From: Terriglobales bacterium
Lineage (GTDB): Bacteria > Acidobacteriota > Terriglobia > Bryobacterales > Bryobacteraceae
Assembly (NCBI GenBank): GCA_021372245.1
Contig: JAJFUV010000099.1
Coordinates: 1-64,000, forward strand
Direction: 5' to 3'
DNA: 64,000 nt
The notes under the pieces were generated by a model. That model did no database searches. It worked only from the letters and a program-made list of their open reading frames with translations, and was not told the DNA's origin. Position numbers and translations under genes: made by a program. Below are positions 17,218 through 25,753 of this stretch, in pieces; positions within the stretch are counted from its first letter, which is position 1; each line of letters starts with the position of its first letter.

Positions 17218-17784
17218 GCGGCCGCGGTTTCTCGACTTCTGGCCATCCATCGCGTCGAGAATTCCCTGAAATCCTCGATCCCAGTCCGGGAACAGGTCTA
17301 TGTACTGCAGCTCACGCCGAATGCGCTGCGGCACGGCGCACTCTTCCAGCCTAACGGGGATGATGTAGACATCGTCCAGCGGCAGTCGTGAAGCGCAGTC
17401 CAGCGCCCAGCGCAACTCCGCCTGAAAGTGTCCGCGCTTGCCTCCCGCCCGCTTCGAGAAGCACGGCAGAAAGAAACTCGAAATCTCGATGGCCTGCTCG
17501 ATGGCGCGCGGCCAGTTCTGCCCGGGCAGAAGCTTCTTCTTGTCGAGCCACGGCTCGCAGTCGTGAGCCCGCAGTTGCGAATACAAACGGTGGACCAGGG
17601 CGTAGTCCTCCTCGACATAGGCGAGGAAAACCTGCGGGCTGGTTTGCGGAATGAATTCGAACTGCCCGCCCGGGCTGGGACGGAACGATCCCAGCCCGTC
17701 GATCTCCACCGTCGCACCCTCTTCCAGGAACTGGCGCACCAGGCGCGCCACCTGCTCACTGGAGTTCCACTGTTCGGCAACCAT
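17200..17784 (-). CDS. TIR-domain protein with an N-terminal HU-like segment
   Basis: Of 194 residues, 1-50 resemble the last helix and beta-hairpin of HU/IHF proteins (LVRQFLEEGATVEIDGLGSF). Residues 51-180 form a TIR domain: VFLAYVEEDYALVHRLYSQL, the BB-loop-like CEPWLDKKKLLPGQNW, FFLPCFSKR and HFQAELRWAL, where Glu123 matches the catalytic glutamate of NAD-cleaving TIRs. Prokaryotic TIRs hydrolyse NAD or make cyclic ADP-ribose-type signals, often in antiphage defence. The upstream gene is an HU-like protein ending 12 nt before, and its stop codon lies in the likely ribosome site (TAGAGG). The pairing suggests a DNA-bound sensor controlling a TIR effector. That is inference; the domain calls are firm. 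Confidence 0.8.
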   Translation of the reverse strand: MVAEQWNSSEQVARLVRQFLEEGATVEIDGLGSFRPSPGGQFEFIPQTSPQVFLAYVEEDYALVHRLYSQLRAHDCEPWLDKKKLLPGQNWPRAIEQAIEISSFFLPCFSKRAGGKRGHFQAELRWALDCASRLPLDDVYIIPVRLEECAVPQRIRRELQYIDLFPDWDRGFQGILDAMDGQKSRNRGRLRLAG

Positions 17785-17796
17785 CGGAGCGATCCT

Positions 17797-18012
17797 CTAC
17801 TTCTGCCGCCCACGCGGGGCAGGCTTCGAGTCAAACCGGAAATCGGGTTGTCTGCCGGGAGTGAACGTGCCGAGCCCGGGCAGCCGCACGGGCACACCGC
17901 GCCGCAGGCTCTTCACGATGTCGTGCACCACGCGACCGAGTTCGTCGGCGGCGGCGGCGTTGCTGAGATTGGCATCGCGCGCCAGCCGCCGGGTAAGATC
18001 GTTCCTCTTCAT
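17797..18012 (-). CDS. Short HU/IHF-like DNA-binding protein
   Basis: From the ATG at 18012 the product has 71 residues: MKRNDLTRRLARDANLS, a second helix, then VRLPGLGTFTPGRQPDF. This is the HU body (helix-helix-hairpin) with the GLGTF turn, but the DNA-embracing beta-arms (the RNPxTG region) and the C-terminal helix are missing. Its helix-hairpin part aligns well with residues 8-50 of the downstream TIR protein, so heterodimers are conceivable. The open frame runs upstream to 18162, but homology, a promoter at 18022-18049 and codon use support 18012. It could also be an HU paralogue unrelated to TIR function. Confidence 0.75.
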   Translation of the reverse strand: MKRNDLTRRLARDANLSNAAAADELGRVVHDIVKSLRRGVPVRLPGLGTFTPGRQPDFRFDSKPAPRGRQK

Positions 18013-18021
18013 CCCGCTCGA

Positions 18022-18049
18022 ATGGTAACAGGCGCCGTGAGGGTGGCAA
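18022..18049 (-). promoter_or_regulatory. Promoter of the HU/HU-TIR operon (TTGCCA-16-TACCAT)
   Basis: On the minus strand TTGCCA, 16 bases and TACCAT precede the ATG at 18012 by nine bases. Transcription would start only about three bases before the ATG. The match to a sigma-70 promoter is good, and the operon appears independent of the M48 gene upstream. Confidence 0.6.
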
Positions 18050-18165
18050 GCGCTCAGCGGCCTCAAACGCGGCCGCGAGCGACGCACAAGTCTACAAGTT
18101 TTCAGTTGATTTGCGGGAATCTTCAGAACGCGGCGAAAAGCTGTGACCGAAAAATTTGCCAAGCG

Positions 18166-19074
18166 CTAACTGAAGCGCTGGCGGCTGGCGGCAATGCGCC
18201 GCTGGTAGTTCTCGCGGCCCTCATACGGTGCGCCGGATACCGCGCCGCCCGCCCGATAGCGGCGTATTTGTTCATTCAGGTGCGCGGCCCGGTCGGCCGA
18301 CGGCGGATGACTGCGGAAGTAGTCACCCAAGGCCTGTCCCGCCACACGAACGGACTCGGCCACCGGGGATTTTTCAACCCGCCGCCCGCGCCCCGCCGCC
18401 AGCCGGTTCAGGCGATAGAACACGCGAACCGCCGCATCCGGGGCGTAGCCGGATTCGACCGCCAGCCGCACGCCCTGCGCGTCGGCGTCCATCTCCTGAT
18501 ACTTGGCGTACTCGACCGAAGCCAGCGTGCGGAACATGTCCACCATCTGTCCCGCCGGCGCGGCGTGCACTTTCTCCAGCTTCAGCGCGTACTGGTATCG
18601 CTCTACGCAGTGGCGCAGATCGACGTGCGATATTTCGTGCCCCAGAATCGACGCGAGTTCCGCTTCCGTCTCGAGCAGCGTGAGCATCCCCGTGGTGATG
18701 TATACGTGCCCGCCGGCAACGGCGAAGGCGTTGGGAGTGGGCTGCTCGACAACGTGGAACTGATATTGAATGCCGGGCCGGCGTACATGATACGTGAGGG
18801 CGCGGCCCACATCTTCGACGTAGGACTGCCAGGTGGGATCCGTGGCAGGCGGCCAGGGAGAAGCAGCCGCCAGGTTGCGCCCCAGCGTCATCTCCTCGGC
18901 GTCGCTCACGCGCGTCATCCCCAGACCGGCCTGGTCGACATCGCGCAGCACGTCGCCCCAGATCTCCAGCACGCTCGCCAGGCTCACCTCCGGCTGCCGC
19001 GTGCCAAACATCACCGCCGTCGCGCAGCCCACCGCGAAAAGCACCACCAGGATCAATGGAAGCCGTTTCACCAT
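18166..19074 (-). CDS. M48-family periplasmic metalloprotease, probable lipoprotein
   Basis: After a short hydrophobic leader ending FAVGC (a loose lipobox with lipidation Cys near residue 15), the 302-residue protein carries the zinc motif HEISH near residue 145. A downstream EMDADAQGVRLA supplies the third zinc ligand. NAFAVAGGHVYITTGML precedes the active site, as in the BepA/LoiP-like M48B group that handles misassembled outer-membrane proteins. The C-terminus has SHPPSADRAAHLNEQI, typical of the family. The start at 19074 fits the leader; 19086 is a possible alternative. It follows the DUF2339 gene in the same operon, with 8 nt between stop and start. Confidence 0.85.
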   Translation of the reverse strand: MVKRLPLILVVLFAVGCATAVMFGTRQPEVSLASVLEIWGDVLRDVDQAGLGMTRVSDAEEMTLGRNLAAASPWPPATDPTWQSYVEDVGRALTYHVRRPGIQYQFHVVEQPTPNAFAVAGGHVYITTGMLTLLETEAELASILGHEISHVDLRHCVERYQYALKLEKVHAAPAGQMVDMFRTLASVEYAKYQEMDADAQGVRLAVESGYAPDAAVRVFYRLNRLAAGRGRRVEKSPVAESVRVAGQALGDYFRSHPPSADRAAHLNEQIRRYRAGGAVSGAPYEGRENYQRRIAASRQRFS

Positions 19075-19082
19075 GGCGAGCC

Positions 19083-21923
19083 TCACAGATACCGCCGGAC
19101 CTCATCTCGAAAGCGCGTGTAGATCCAGGAAACGCCCAGCAGGAACAGGCCGAGCAGGATGAAGGAAAGGATGCGGTGCGGCGTGTCCAGACGGCGCAGG
19201 TCGTAAAAGAACAGCTTGCCGATGCAGACACCCAACAGCGTCAACCCGGACAACCGCATGCTGCGCTCGCGCAAGCTGAACCCCGCCACCATCAGCGCCA
19301 CGCCCTCTAATCCCCAGGCCACGGTAAGCAGCGCGCCGGAGACCTCGTAAAACAGCAGCACCGCCAGCAGCAGCGTCGCGAGCAGCGAGAACATGACCCG
19401 CGCCCGCGCTCCAATGCGGTCCACTGCACGGCGAGGGCACACGAACTCGCCCGCATAGAAACATGCGATCACGATGGCGCCGGTTAGCACGCGCATCCGC
19501 CACCCGCCCAGGCTTTCAGGAATGTAGAAGTTGGTGTTCCAGCTTCTGATGAACGCCCCGATGGAAAGCAGGTAGCTCTGCCAGCGGAGATCGTCCAGCC
19601 GGTAGCGGAGGCCGAGCGCGAGCAGCACCAGCGCGAACAAGCTCCAGCCCGTCACCGTGAACACGCGCCCAAGCTCAAAGCGCATGAGAACGAAGGCGAG
19701 AAACGCCGCCGTGTAGAGGTAGGCGCGGCAGAGCGACGTCTGACCCTGCTCGCGCAGGCGCTTCCACAAGTAATAGTGAAGAACGATGATGGGCAGCACC
19801 GTGAGCACGCGGTGCGAAACGACGCCCGTGGCTCCGGTGCCCGTGAAGTTCGCCACAAACAGCCGCCCGAATGTGAACGCACCGGCTATGTGTCCCTGGT
19901 ACCCCAGGAACGGAATGCGCAGCGCGAAGCCGAGTTCCACCAGCAGCAGACCTTCCAGCGCCCACGCCACCGCCACCAGCTCCGGCGGCAGCACGTTCCA
20001 GGCAAGCGTCGCCAGCATGACGCTGCCGGCGGCGGACAAGACATTGCGCACCGCGCCGCGTTCGCCTTCCGAAAGCGTCTCCGGGCGGAAGGCCATCAAT
20101 CGCGCCGCCGCGCCGTACAGCATGACCAGGGCGGCAAGTTGCGGCGCCCAGTCGGGCCGCGGCGCAATAATGCCAACACCGAAGACGCTGACGCTCGCCA
20201 GCGCCACGAACCCGGCGGCGCCTGCGCCATAGGCTTGGTAGCGAAAGTCGCGGCGCGCGCGATCGAGTCCAAATTCGAACAGCACCCCGGCAAGAAGCAC
20301 CCACGCCGGACCGATGTACTCGCGCGGCATCTCGTAGCCGAGAATCAGCGCCACCAGGGCCGCCGCCACGTAACCGAAGTACACGCGCGCCGGACGCAGG
20401 GCACGGTTCAGGTAGAAAACCGCGGCGGAAAGCGCGGCCAGTGGTGTCCATCGCAGCAGGTTGCGGGAGAGCACCACACCGCGCGTCGAATCGTCCAGGT
20501 GTACCAAAACCAAGCGCGCCACCGGGAGCGCGCAGAGCACACTCCCCAAATCGCGGGGATAGCGTTCTTTCAGGAACACGCCCGCGAGGAAAAGCAGTTC
20601 CGCCACGCCCAGCAAGCACAGCGAGAGCTTCAGACCTTCGGTGTACTGAGACAACGCGGCGACGGCCAGGCCGGCGGCAAGCGTCAGCGCACCTTCATAA
20701 CCGCCGGCCCAGAAGCGGACTAGGGGCCCGATCTGCGGCGCGAACCCCGACGGCGGCCGCACGCGCGCGCGCACCGCCGTGGCGGCCAGGTACAGTCCCA
20801 TGGCCAGGAACCAAAGCTTGTAGATGTTCGCAGGCTGCGAGTGCGCCCAAACGGTCGCCGAGGCAACCAGGAACCAGACGGCGTTGAGCGGGCTGAGCGC
20901 GTACATCACGCCCCGGCGATCCAATCGCCGCGCCGCATCCGCGATGTCGAGGCTTTCAAAAACCAGCCAGTAGACAACCAGGAGGGTCTGTGCCGCCGCC
21001 AGACTCCCGCCGGTGGACCGTGCCGCGTTCACCAGGAACACAACGTAGGTGCCCATCGCGCCTCCGATCGCGATGCGGTTCCACGAAAACCGGAAAGACA
21101 GATACGCCAGCGACGCGGCCAGCGGCACCAGCGCGGCCACTGAAAATGCCGTGACCGGCGTGATGGACAGCGTGATAAAGCCGACAAAATAGGCCAGGCC
21201 GGTGACCGTCTGCGAGCGGTACCGCATCGCGTGCACCACCATGGCCGCAGAAACAACAGCGAGCAGCACAGCCCCGGCTCGCGGGTCCGGAATCACCCGC
21301 GCGGCGTCGAGAGCATGAGCGGCATAGGAAGTGAAGTAGACCGCGGCCCACCCGCCGCCGATGAGCCCGCGTCCGTAAATCAGATACCGCGGCCGGCGTT
21401 CCAGTGCCACCCCGGAACCCAGCATCGCCAAGCCCAGCGTGTAGCCGGCGGCCACGCGCCCGGCCGGCCCCATATGGCTCAGTGAATAGCTCAGGAACAG
21501 CGCCAGCCCGACCACGGTCACCAGCACGCCCAGTTTGTTGAGCCAGCTTCCGCCGACGACCGCTTCCCACTCTTCGCCCTGCATCTTCTCGCGCATCCGT
21601 TCGCCCCACGTGGCGCCCGGCGCGGCAACAGGCTCCGGCGCGGGAGGCGGTTCAAATACGGGACGCGGCTCGACGGCCGGGGGCGGAGGAGGAGGAACCG
21701 GCGCTTCCACCGGCGATGGGACGGGCTCGGCAACAACCGGCGGGGGCGGAGGAGGAGAAACCGGCGCCGGACGAGCTTCTTGCCGAAGTTCGAGAGCATA
21801 CACCCGCGCGATGGTGTCGCGCTGCCGCATTTCAGCGTCTTCCAGGCGCTGCTTCAGCCGCCCGACCTTCACCAGCAGGACGATTGCGACAACGGAAAGA
21901 ACCAGAATGAGAAAGGCAATCAT
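19083..21923 (-). CDS. DUF2339 multi-pass membrane protein
   Basis: About 946 residues. One N-terminal helix (MIAFLILVLSVVAIVLLVKV) is followed by a short coiled segment, then a proline-rich stretch (residues about 50-110, with runs such as PPPPPPVVAEP). The family block EWEAVVGGSWLNKLGVLVTVVGLALF comes next, then some 25 hydrophobic helices. DUF2339 proteins are huge inner-membrane proteins of unknown function. The polyproline spacer may project the core away from the first helix or reach across the periplasm. I start at the ATG at 21923; a TTG at 21941 is possible. It lies directly upstream of the M48 lipoprotein protease, suggesting a shared envelope role. Confidence 0.8.
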   Translation of the reverse strand: MIAFLILVLSVVAIVLLVKVGRLKQRLEDAEMRQRDTIARVYALELRQEARPAPVSPPPPPPVVAEPVPSPVEAPVPPPPPPAVEPRPVFEPPPAPEPVAAPGATWGERMREKMQGEEWEAVVGGSWLNKLGVLVTVVGLALFLSYSLSHMGPAGRVAAGYTLGLAMLGSGVALERRPRYLIYGRGLIGGGWAAVYFTSYAAHALDAARVIPDPRAGAVLLAVVSAAMVVHAMRYRSQTVTGLAYFVGFITLSITPVTAFSVAALVPLAASLAYLSFRFSWNRIAIGGAMGTYVVFLVNAARSTGGSLAAAQTLLVVYWLVFESLDIADAARRLDRRGVMYALSPLNAVWFLVASATVWAHSQPANIYKLWFLAMGLYLAATAVRARVRPPSGFAPQIGPLVRFWAGGYEGALTLAAGLAVAALSQYTEGLKLSLCLLGVAELLFLAGVFLKERYPRDLGSVLCALPVARLVLVHLDDSTRGVVLSRNLLRWTPLAALSAAVFYLNRALRPARVYFGYVAAALVALILGYEMPREYIGPAWVLLAGVLFEFGLDRARRDFRYQAYGAGAAGFVALASVSVFGVGIIAPRPDWAPQLAALVMLYGAAARLMAFRPETLSEGERGAVRNVLSAAGSVMLATLAWNVLPPELVAVAWALEGLLLVELGFALRIPFLGYQGHIAGAFTFGRLFVANFTGTGATGVVSHRVLTVLPIIVLHYYLWKRLREQGQTSLCRAYLYTAAFLAFVLMRFELGRVFTVTGWSLFALVLLALGLRYRLDDLRWQSYLLSIGAFIRSWNTNFYIPESLGGWRMRVLTGAIVIACFYAGEFVCPRRAVDRIGARARVMFSLLATLLLAVLLFYEVSGALLTVAWGLEGVALMVAGFSLRERSMRLSGLTLLGVCIGKLFFYDLRRLDTPHRILSFILLGLFLLGVSWIYTRFRDEVRRYL

Positions 21924-22002
21924 GGGCGTCGCACCGTGCAATCCAGCATATCCTCAATCCGGATCATGCCGCGAGTGGGACGTTCCTTTCGCCCTTTTCT
22001 TC

Positions 22003-22632
22003 CTACTGCGTCTCTAGTTTCTCAAGGATGTCGGAGACGTAATCCACGGTCTCCGGGATTTTGGGAATCCCGCCGGCCGAATCCACGCGCGAAGAACCTG
22101 CATTGTAAGCGCCCAGTACCAGTGCCAGGTCCCCGCCGTAACGCTTCACGAGTCTTTTCAGCAGCCGCGCGCCGGCGTCCAGGTTCTCCACCGGGTCGAA
22201 CGGGTTCTTTACGCCGAACTCAGCCGCCGTCGTGGGCATCAACTGCATCAGTCCCATGGCGCCTTTCTTCGAAACAACACATGGCCGGTAGCCGGACTCT
22301 TTGTCGATGACGGCACGCAGCAGATCCGGGGTGAGCCCTTCGCGCTCGGCGAGTCCTTCGATGTAAGGTCCGATCAAGGCCTTTGGCAGCGGCTCGCATC
22401 CAGGTTCCTCGCCCCCGCCGGAAGCAGCATATTGGACCGCCGGGCGTGGCCAAGGCACGGTAAAGAAGTAGTCCCGCGCGGCGTCGGTGGCTTTCACCTG
22501 ACTTCGCACTGACGCATGCTGTTTGGCGATCGACGCTTCCATGGCGGCGCGAATGGCATCATATGGATCCTTGGGCTCTTGGGCGAGAGCGGCGCTCGCG
22601 GTCAGGATAAGAACGGACGCTATGGGCCTCAC
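22003..22632 (-). CDS. Lytic transglycosylase (SLT domain)
   Basis: This cleaves the MurNAc-GlcNAc bond of peptidoglycan with formation of 1,6-anhydroMurNAc. The 209-residue protein has a signal peptide (PIASVLILTASAALA) and a C-terminal SLT domain. That domain has the catalytic glutamate in VIDKESGYRP (near residue 110), then GAMGLMQLMPTTAAEFGV, NLDAGARLLKRL and LGAYNAG. The start is GTG at 22632, five bases after TAAGAT on the minus strand, so the leader is very short or absent. It is divergent from the sialidase gene. Confidence 0.9.
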   Translation of the reverse strand: MRPIASVLILTASAALAQEPKDPYDAIRAAMEASIAKQHASVRSQVKATDAARDYFFTVPWPRPAVQYAASGGGEEPGCEPLPKALIGPYIEGLAEREGLTPDLLRAVIDKESGYRPCVVSKKGAMGLMQLMPTTAAEFGVKNPFDPVENLDAGARLLKRLVKRYGGDLALVLGAYNAGSSRVDSAGGIPKIPETVDYVSDILEKLETQ

Positions 22633-22637
22633 CGCTC

Positions 22638-22643
22638 ATCTTA
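22638..22643 (-). promoter_or_regulatory. -10-like TAAGAT five bases before the GTG of the transglycosylase gene
   Basis: TAAGAT, GAGCG, GTG on the minus strand. This belongs to the series of -10-like hexamers placed 5-7 bases before starts in this window. Confidence 0.35.
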
Positions 22644-22684
22644 TCGGCCGGAAATACGCCGTTCCGTAGGCCGCCGGGGCGTGA

Positions 22685-22690
22685 TATGCT
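22685..22690 (+). promoter_or_regulatory. -10-like TATGCT before the sialidase gene
   Basis: TATGCT ends ten bases before the ATG at 22701, predicting a leader of only about four bases. No -35 is obvious. Confidence 0.35.
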
Positions 22691-22700
22691 GTCTTCGCTT

Positions 22701-23870
22701 ATGACCAAGAAGCTGCTTTGGATGCCATTGTTGGTTCCGGCCCTCGCCCTGGCGGCGGACGCCTTCATCACTCACACGGATGTCTTCCGCGCCGGCGAGG
22801 ACGGCTACCACACCTATCGCATTCCCGCCATCGTCACCGCGCAGGACGGCTCGCTGATCGCCTTCGCCGAAGCCCGCAAGGAAAACCAGAGCGATCCGGG
22901 CGGCGGCGACATCGACCTGGTGGCGAAACGCAGCACCGACAACGGCGCCACGTGGTCCAAGATGCAAATCGTGGACAACCCCGGAGAAAAGTGGGGAGCG
23001 TCTAATCCGACTCCGGTACTGGACCGTTCGAACGGACGGCTGTGGATTGCCTTCAACCGCTGGGAGCCGGGCAAAGGCACCGAGAATTCGCGCGCCGGCA
23101 CGACCGACAACCAGGCATGGCTGCGTTACAGCGACGACAACGGGCAGAATTGGTCGGTGCCGCGCGACATCACCCGCGTGTCGCGCGATTTCGATAACTG
23201 GCGCGCCATGTTCCTCGGTCCCGGCGGCGCCATCCAGACGCGTACGGGACGCCTGATTCTGCCCGCGGCGGCCTGCCCGGACACGTGCGCGGTGTACGCC
23301 GCCAGCGGCACTTTCCGGGGCCAGATGCACAACATGCGTTCCTATGTGCTTTACAGCGACGACCACGGCACTACTTGGAAGCGCGGCCCCCAGGTCCGCG
23401 CCATCACCGATGAAAACGAACTGGTCGAACTGACCGACGGCACCGTCGTCATGGACGCGCGGCAGGGTGGAGGCGATGCGCGTTGGGTCATGTTCAGCCG
23501 GGACGGTGGCGAGACCTGGTCCACACCACGCAATGGCGAGATCGTCACGCCCGTTGCCACGGGTATCGAGCGTTTCACTTCGGCGAAGGCCGGCGCGGAC
23601 CGCGACCGCATCCTGTGGACCGGCCCGCAGGGCAACGCGCGCCGCCGCCTGGTGGTCCGCGTAAGCTACGACGAAGGCCAGACCTTCATCAACGAGCACC
23701 TGATCTACGGAGGGTTGTCGGCATATTCAGATATCAGCATTTTGAAGGATGGAACTGCGGGCGTGCTGTGGGAGCGCGGCGTGAGCGGCCAGTGCCAGTT
23801 CATCACCTTCACGCGCTTCAACCGCGAGTTCCTGGAGCCGCCGGGGACGGTGATCCCACTCCTTCACTGA
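22701..23870 (+). CDS. Secreted sialidase (exo-alpha-sialidase, BNR/Asp-box six-bladed propeller)
   Basis: Sialidases release terminal sialic acids from glycans. The protein has a short signal peptide (LLWMPLLVPALALAAD), then the Arg-containing YRIPAIV motif. Five Asp boxes of the SxDxGxTW type follow: STDNGATW, SDDNGQNW, SDDHGTTW, SRDGGETW and SYDEGQTF. Further arginines and an acidic FAEAR near the active site match GH33. About 389 residues from the ATG at 22701; an in-frame ATG at 22686 would overlap the -10-like element and is less likely. The GH2 gene follows on the same strand after 86 nt with its own promoter. Confidence 0.88.
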   Translation: MTKKLLWMPLLVPALALAADAFITHTDVFRAGEDGYHTYRIPAIVTAQDGSLIAFAEARKENQSDPGGGDIDLVAKRSTDNGATWSKMQIVDNPGEKWGASNPTPVLDRSNGRLWIAFNRWEPGKGTENSRAGTTDNQAWLRYSDDNGQNWSVPRDITRVSRDFDNWRAMFLGPGGAIQTRTGRLILPAAACPDTCAVYAASGTFRGQMHNMRSYVLYSDDHGTTWKRGPQVRAITDENELVELTDGTVVMDARQGGGDARWVMFSRDGGETWSTPRNGEIVTPVATGIERFTSAKAGADRDRILWTGPQGNARRRLVVRVSYDEGQTFINEHLIYGGLSAYSDISILKDGTAGVLWERGVSGQCQFITFTRFNREFLEPPGTVIPLLH

Positions 23871-23911
23871 GCGTGAGTGTAAATGTTCCCCAATCTTCCC
23901 TTCACACGAGG

Positions 23912-23930
23912 CGCCCGTGCTTGGCGGGCG
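23912..23930 (+). terminator. Hairpin after the sialidase gene
   Basis: CGCCCG, seven bases, CGGGCG forms a perfect six-pair stem 41 nt past the sialidase stop. It has no T-run, so termination is possible but unproven. Its 3' part overlaps the putative -35 of the next gene. Confidence 0.35.
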
Positions 23931-23950
23931 GCCCTCAAATGCCGTAAGCT
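23921..23950 (+). promoter_or_regulatory. Promoter TTGGCG-18-TAAGCT, leaderless start of the GH2 gene
   Basis: TTGGCG and TAAGCT are 18 bases apart. TAAGCT is followed by exactly six bases (GGCCAA) and the ATG at 23957, implying a leaderless mRNA. Confidence 0.5.
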
Positions 23951-23956
23951 GGCCAA

Positions 23957-25750
23957 ATGAGAATCGCTCTTCTACTTCTGGCGGCGGCGTTCACCGTGTC
24001 AGCCGCCGATGTTCCCCGCCCCGAGTTTCCGCAGCCTCAATTCGAGCGCGAGCAGTGGATCAACTTGAACGGGCGATGGGACTTCGAGTTTGACGACAAC
24101 AACGGCGGCCTGGACGCGCACTGGGCTTCCGGTAACAAGGCGTTTTCGCGCGGCATCATGGTCCCGTTCTGCTTCGAGAGCCCGGCGAGCGGCATCAACG
24201 ATCCCAGCTTCCACCCCTGGATCTGGTACCGCCGCTCGGTCACGCTTCCCGCCGCCTGGGCGGGCAAGCGCGTGCTGCTGCACTTTGGCGCCGTCGACTA
24301 CCGCGCCATGGTTTGGGTAAACGGAGCGCTGGCCGGCTCGCACGAAGGCGGCAGCGTGCCGTTCCAGTTCGATATCACTTCACTGCTCAAGCAGGGTGCC
24401 AATGTCATTACCGTCCGCGCCGAGGACCCGCCCACGGACCGCTTCATGCCTCGCGGCAAGCAGTACTGGGAAGTCCAATCGCGCGGCATTTTCTACAAGC
24501 GCACCTCCGGCATCTGGCAGACGGTCTGGCTGGAAGCCGCCGGCGACAGTTATCTTGAACAGGTTCAAATCACGCCGTCGCTGGATGGTAGCGTCCGTTT
24601 TGCGGCGCGCATCGCAAGGCCGCAAGCGGAGCTGGAATTCCGCGCCATCGTCACGCGCAACGGCAAGGAGGTAGCGGGCGGCACGGCGATGAACGAAGGC
24701 TCTCGCGCGGTGGCGGGCGCCGCTGTGCTTCAGCCGGCGTTGTGGTCGGTGGGCTCGCCGAACCTTTACGACGTCACTTTCGAACTGCGCCGCGGCAGCA
24801 CGGTCCTGGACCGCGTAAAGAGCTACTTCGGCTTCCGCTCGATCAGAATCATCGAAAACCGCGTGGCCGTCAACAACACGCGCGTGTACCTGAAATTCCT
24901 GCTGGACCAAGGCTACTGGCCGCAGTCGAACCTGACCCCGCCCACGGATGAAGCCATTCAGTACGACATCCGCATGAGCAAGGAGATGGGCTTCAACGGC
25001 GTGCGCAAGCACCAGAAGGTGGAAGACCCGCGGTTCCTATACTGGGCCGACAAGATGGGGTTTCTGATTTCCGGCGAGATGGCCAACGCCTACGCTTTCG
25101 ACGAGGAGTACGCCGCGCGTTTCACTCGCGAGTGGATCGAGGTGGTCGAGCGCGACTTCAACCACCCCTCCGTCATCATGTGGGTCCCTATAAACGAAAG
25201 CTGGGGCGTGCCCAATCTGGCGGATAGCCGCCAGCAGAACCACCTGAGATCGCTCTACACGCTGACCAAGACGCTCGATCCGACGCGTCTGGTGATCGAC
25301 AACGAGGGATGGGAACACACTGAGATGACCGACCTGTTCGCCATTCACGACTACGCTCCCAAGGGCGATCAACTGGCGGCAAACTACCGCGATTGGACCA
25401 GCACGAACGCGCCCACACCCGGCACCCGGCGCCAGTTCCTGATCCCCGGCTACAAGTACAACGGCTCGCCGGTGTACCTGTCGGAGTTCGGCGGCATCGC
25501 CTGCATTCCGGAAGGGCACCAGGTTCCGCAACAGTCCTGGGGCTACTCGGGCGTTGAGAAGACACAGGCCGCGGCCCTGGCACGGCTTCGCGACATTTAC
25601 CAAGGCATCGCCAAGTTGCCGGTGATCGTCGGCATCTGCTACACGCAGCTCACCGACGTCGAGCAGGAGATCAACGGCCTGATGACCTACGACCGCAAGA
25701 TGAAGTTCGACCCCAAGGCCGTCAAGGAGATCAACGACCTGCTCAAGTAA
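23957..25750 (+). CDS. Secreted glycoside hydrolase family 2 enzyme
   Basis: GH2 contains beta-galactosidases, glucuronidases and mannosidases acting by a retaining mechanism. After a signal peptide (RIALLLLAAAFTVSAAD) come a jelly-roll sugar-binding domain (LNGRWDFEFDDN, WYRRSVTLP), an Ig-like domain and a TIM barrel. The acid/base glutamate is in MWVPINESWG and the nucleophile in VYLSEFGGIA. It has 597 residues, on the short side for GH2. The exact sugar is not clear; the barrel resembles the beta-galactosidase/glucuronidase-like bacterial group without a C-terminal extension. It ends 3 nt from the convergent exported glycosidase-like gene. Confidence 0.9.
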   Translation: MRIALLLLAAAFTVSAADVPRPEFPQPQFEREQWINLNGRWDFEFDDNNGGLDAHWASGNKAFSRGIMVPFCFESPASGINDPSFHPWIWYRRSVTLPAAWAGKRVLLHFGAVDYRAMVWVNGALAGSHEGGSVPFQFDITSLLKQGANVITVRAEDPPTDRFMPRGKQYWEVQSRGIFYKRTSGIWQTVWLEAAGDSYLEQVQITPSLDGSVRFAARIARPQAELEFRAIVTRNGKEVAGGTAMNEGSRAVAGAAVLQPALWSVGSPNLYDVTFELRRGSTVLDRVKSYFGFRSIRIIENRVAVNNTRVYLKFLLDQGYWPQSNLTPPTDEAIQYDIRMSKEMGFNGVRKHQKVEDPRFLYWADKMGFLISGEMANAYAFDEEYAARFTREWIEVVERDFNHPSVIMWVPINESWGVPNLADSRQQNHLRSLYTLTKTLDPTRLVIDNEGWEHTEMTDLFAIHDYAPKGDQLAANYRDWTSTNAPTPGTRRQFLIPGYKYNGSPVYLSEFGGIACIPEGHQVPQQSWGYSGVEKTQAAALARLRDIYQGIAKLPVIVGICYTQLTDVEQEINGLMTYDRKMKFDPKAVKEINDLLK

Positions 25751-25753
25751 GCG

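Noticed and set aside
17428..19122. 564-residue plus-strand frame across the TIR, HU and M48 genes
   Set aside because: It covers three minus-strand genes with clear domain content. Its translation has low-complexity Arg/Pro stretches and no family match I can see.
23871..23956. Small RNA gene between sialidase and GH2
   Set aside because: Only a short hairpin and the next gene's promoter elements are visible; nothing resembles a tRNA or a known RNA family.
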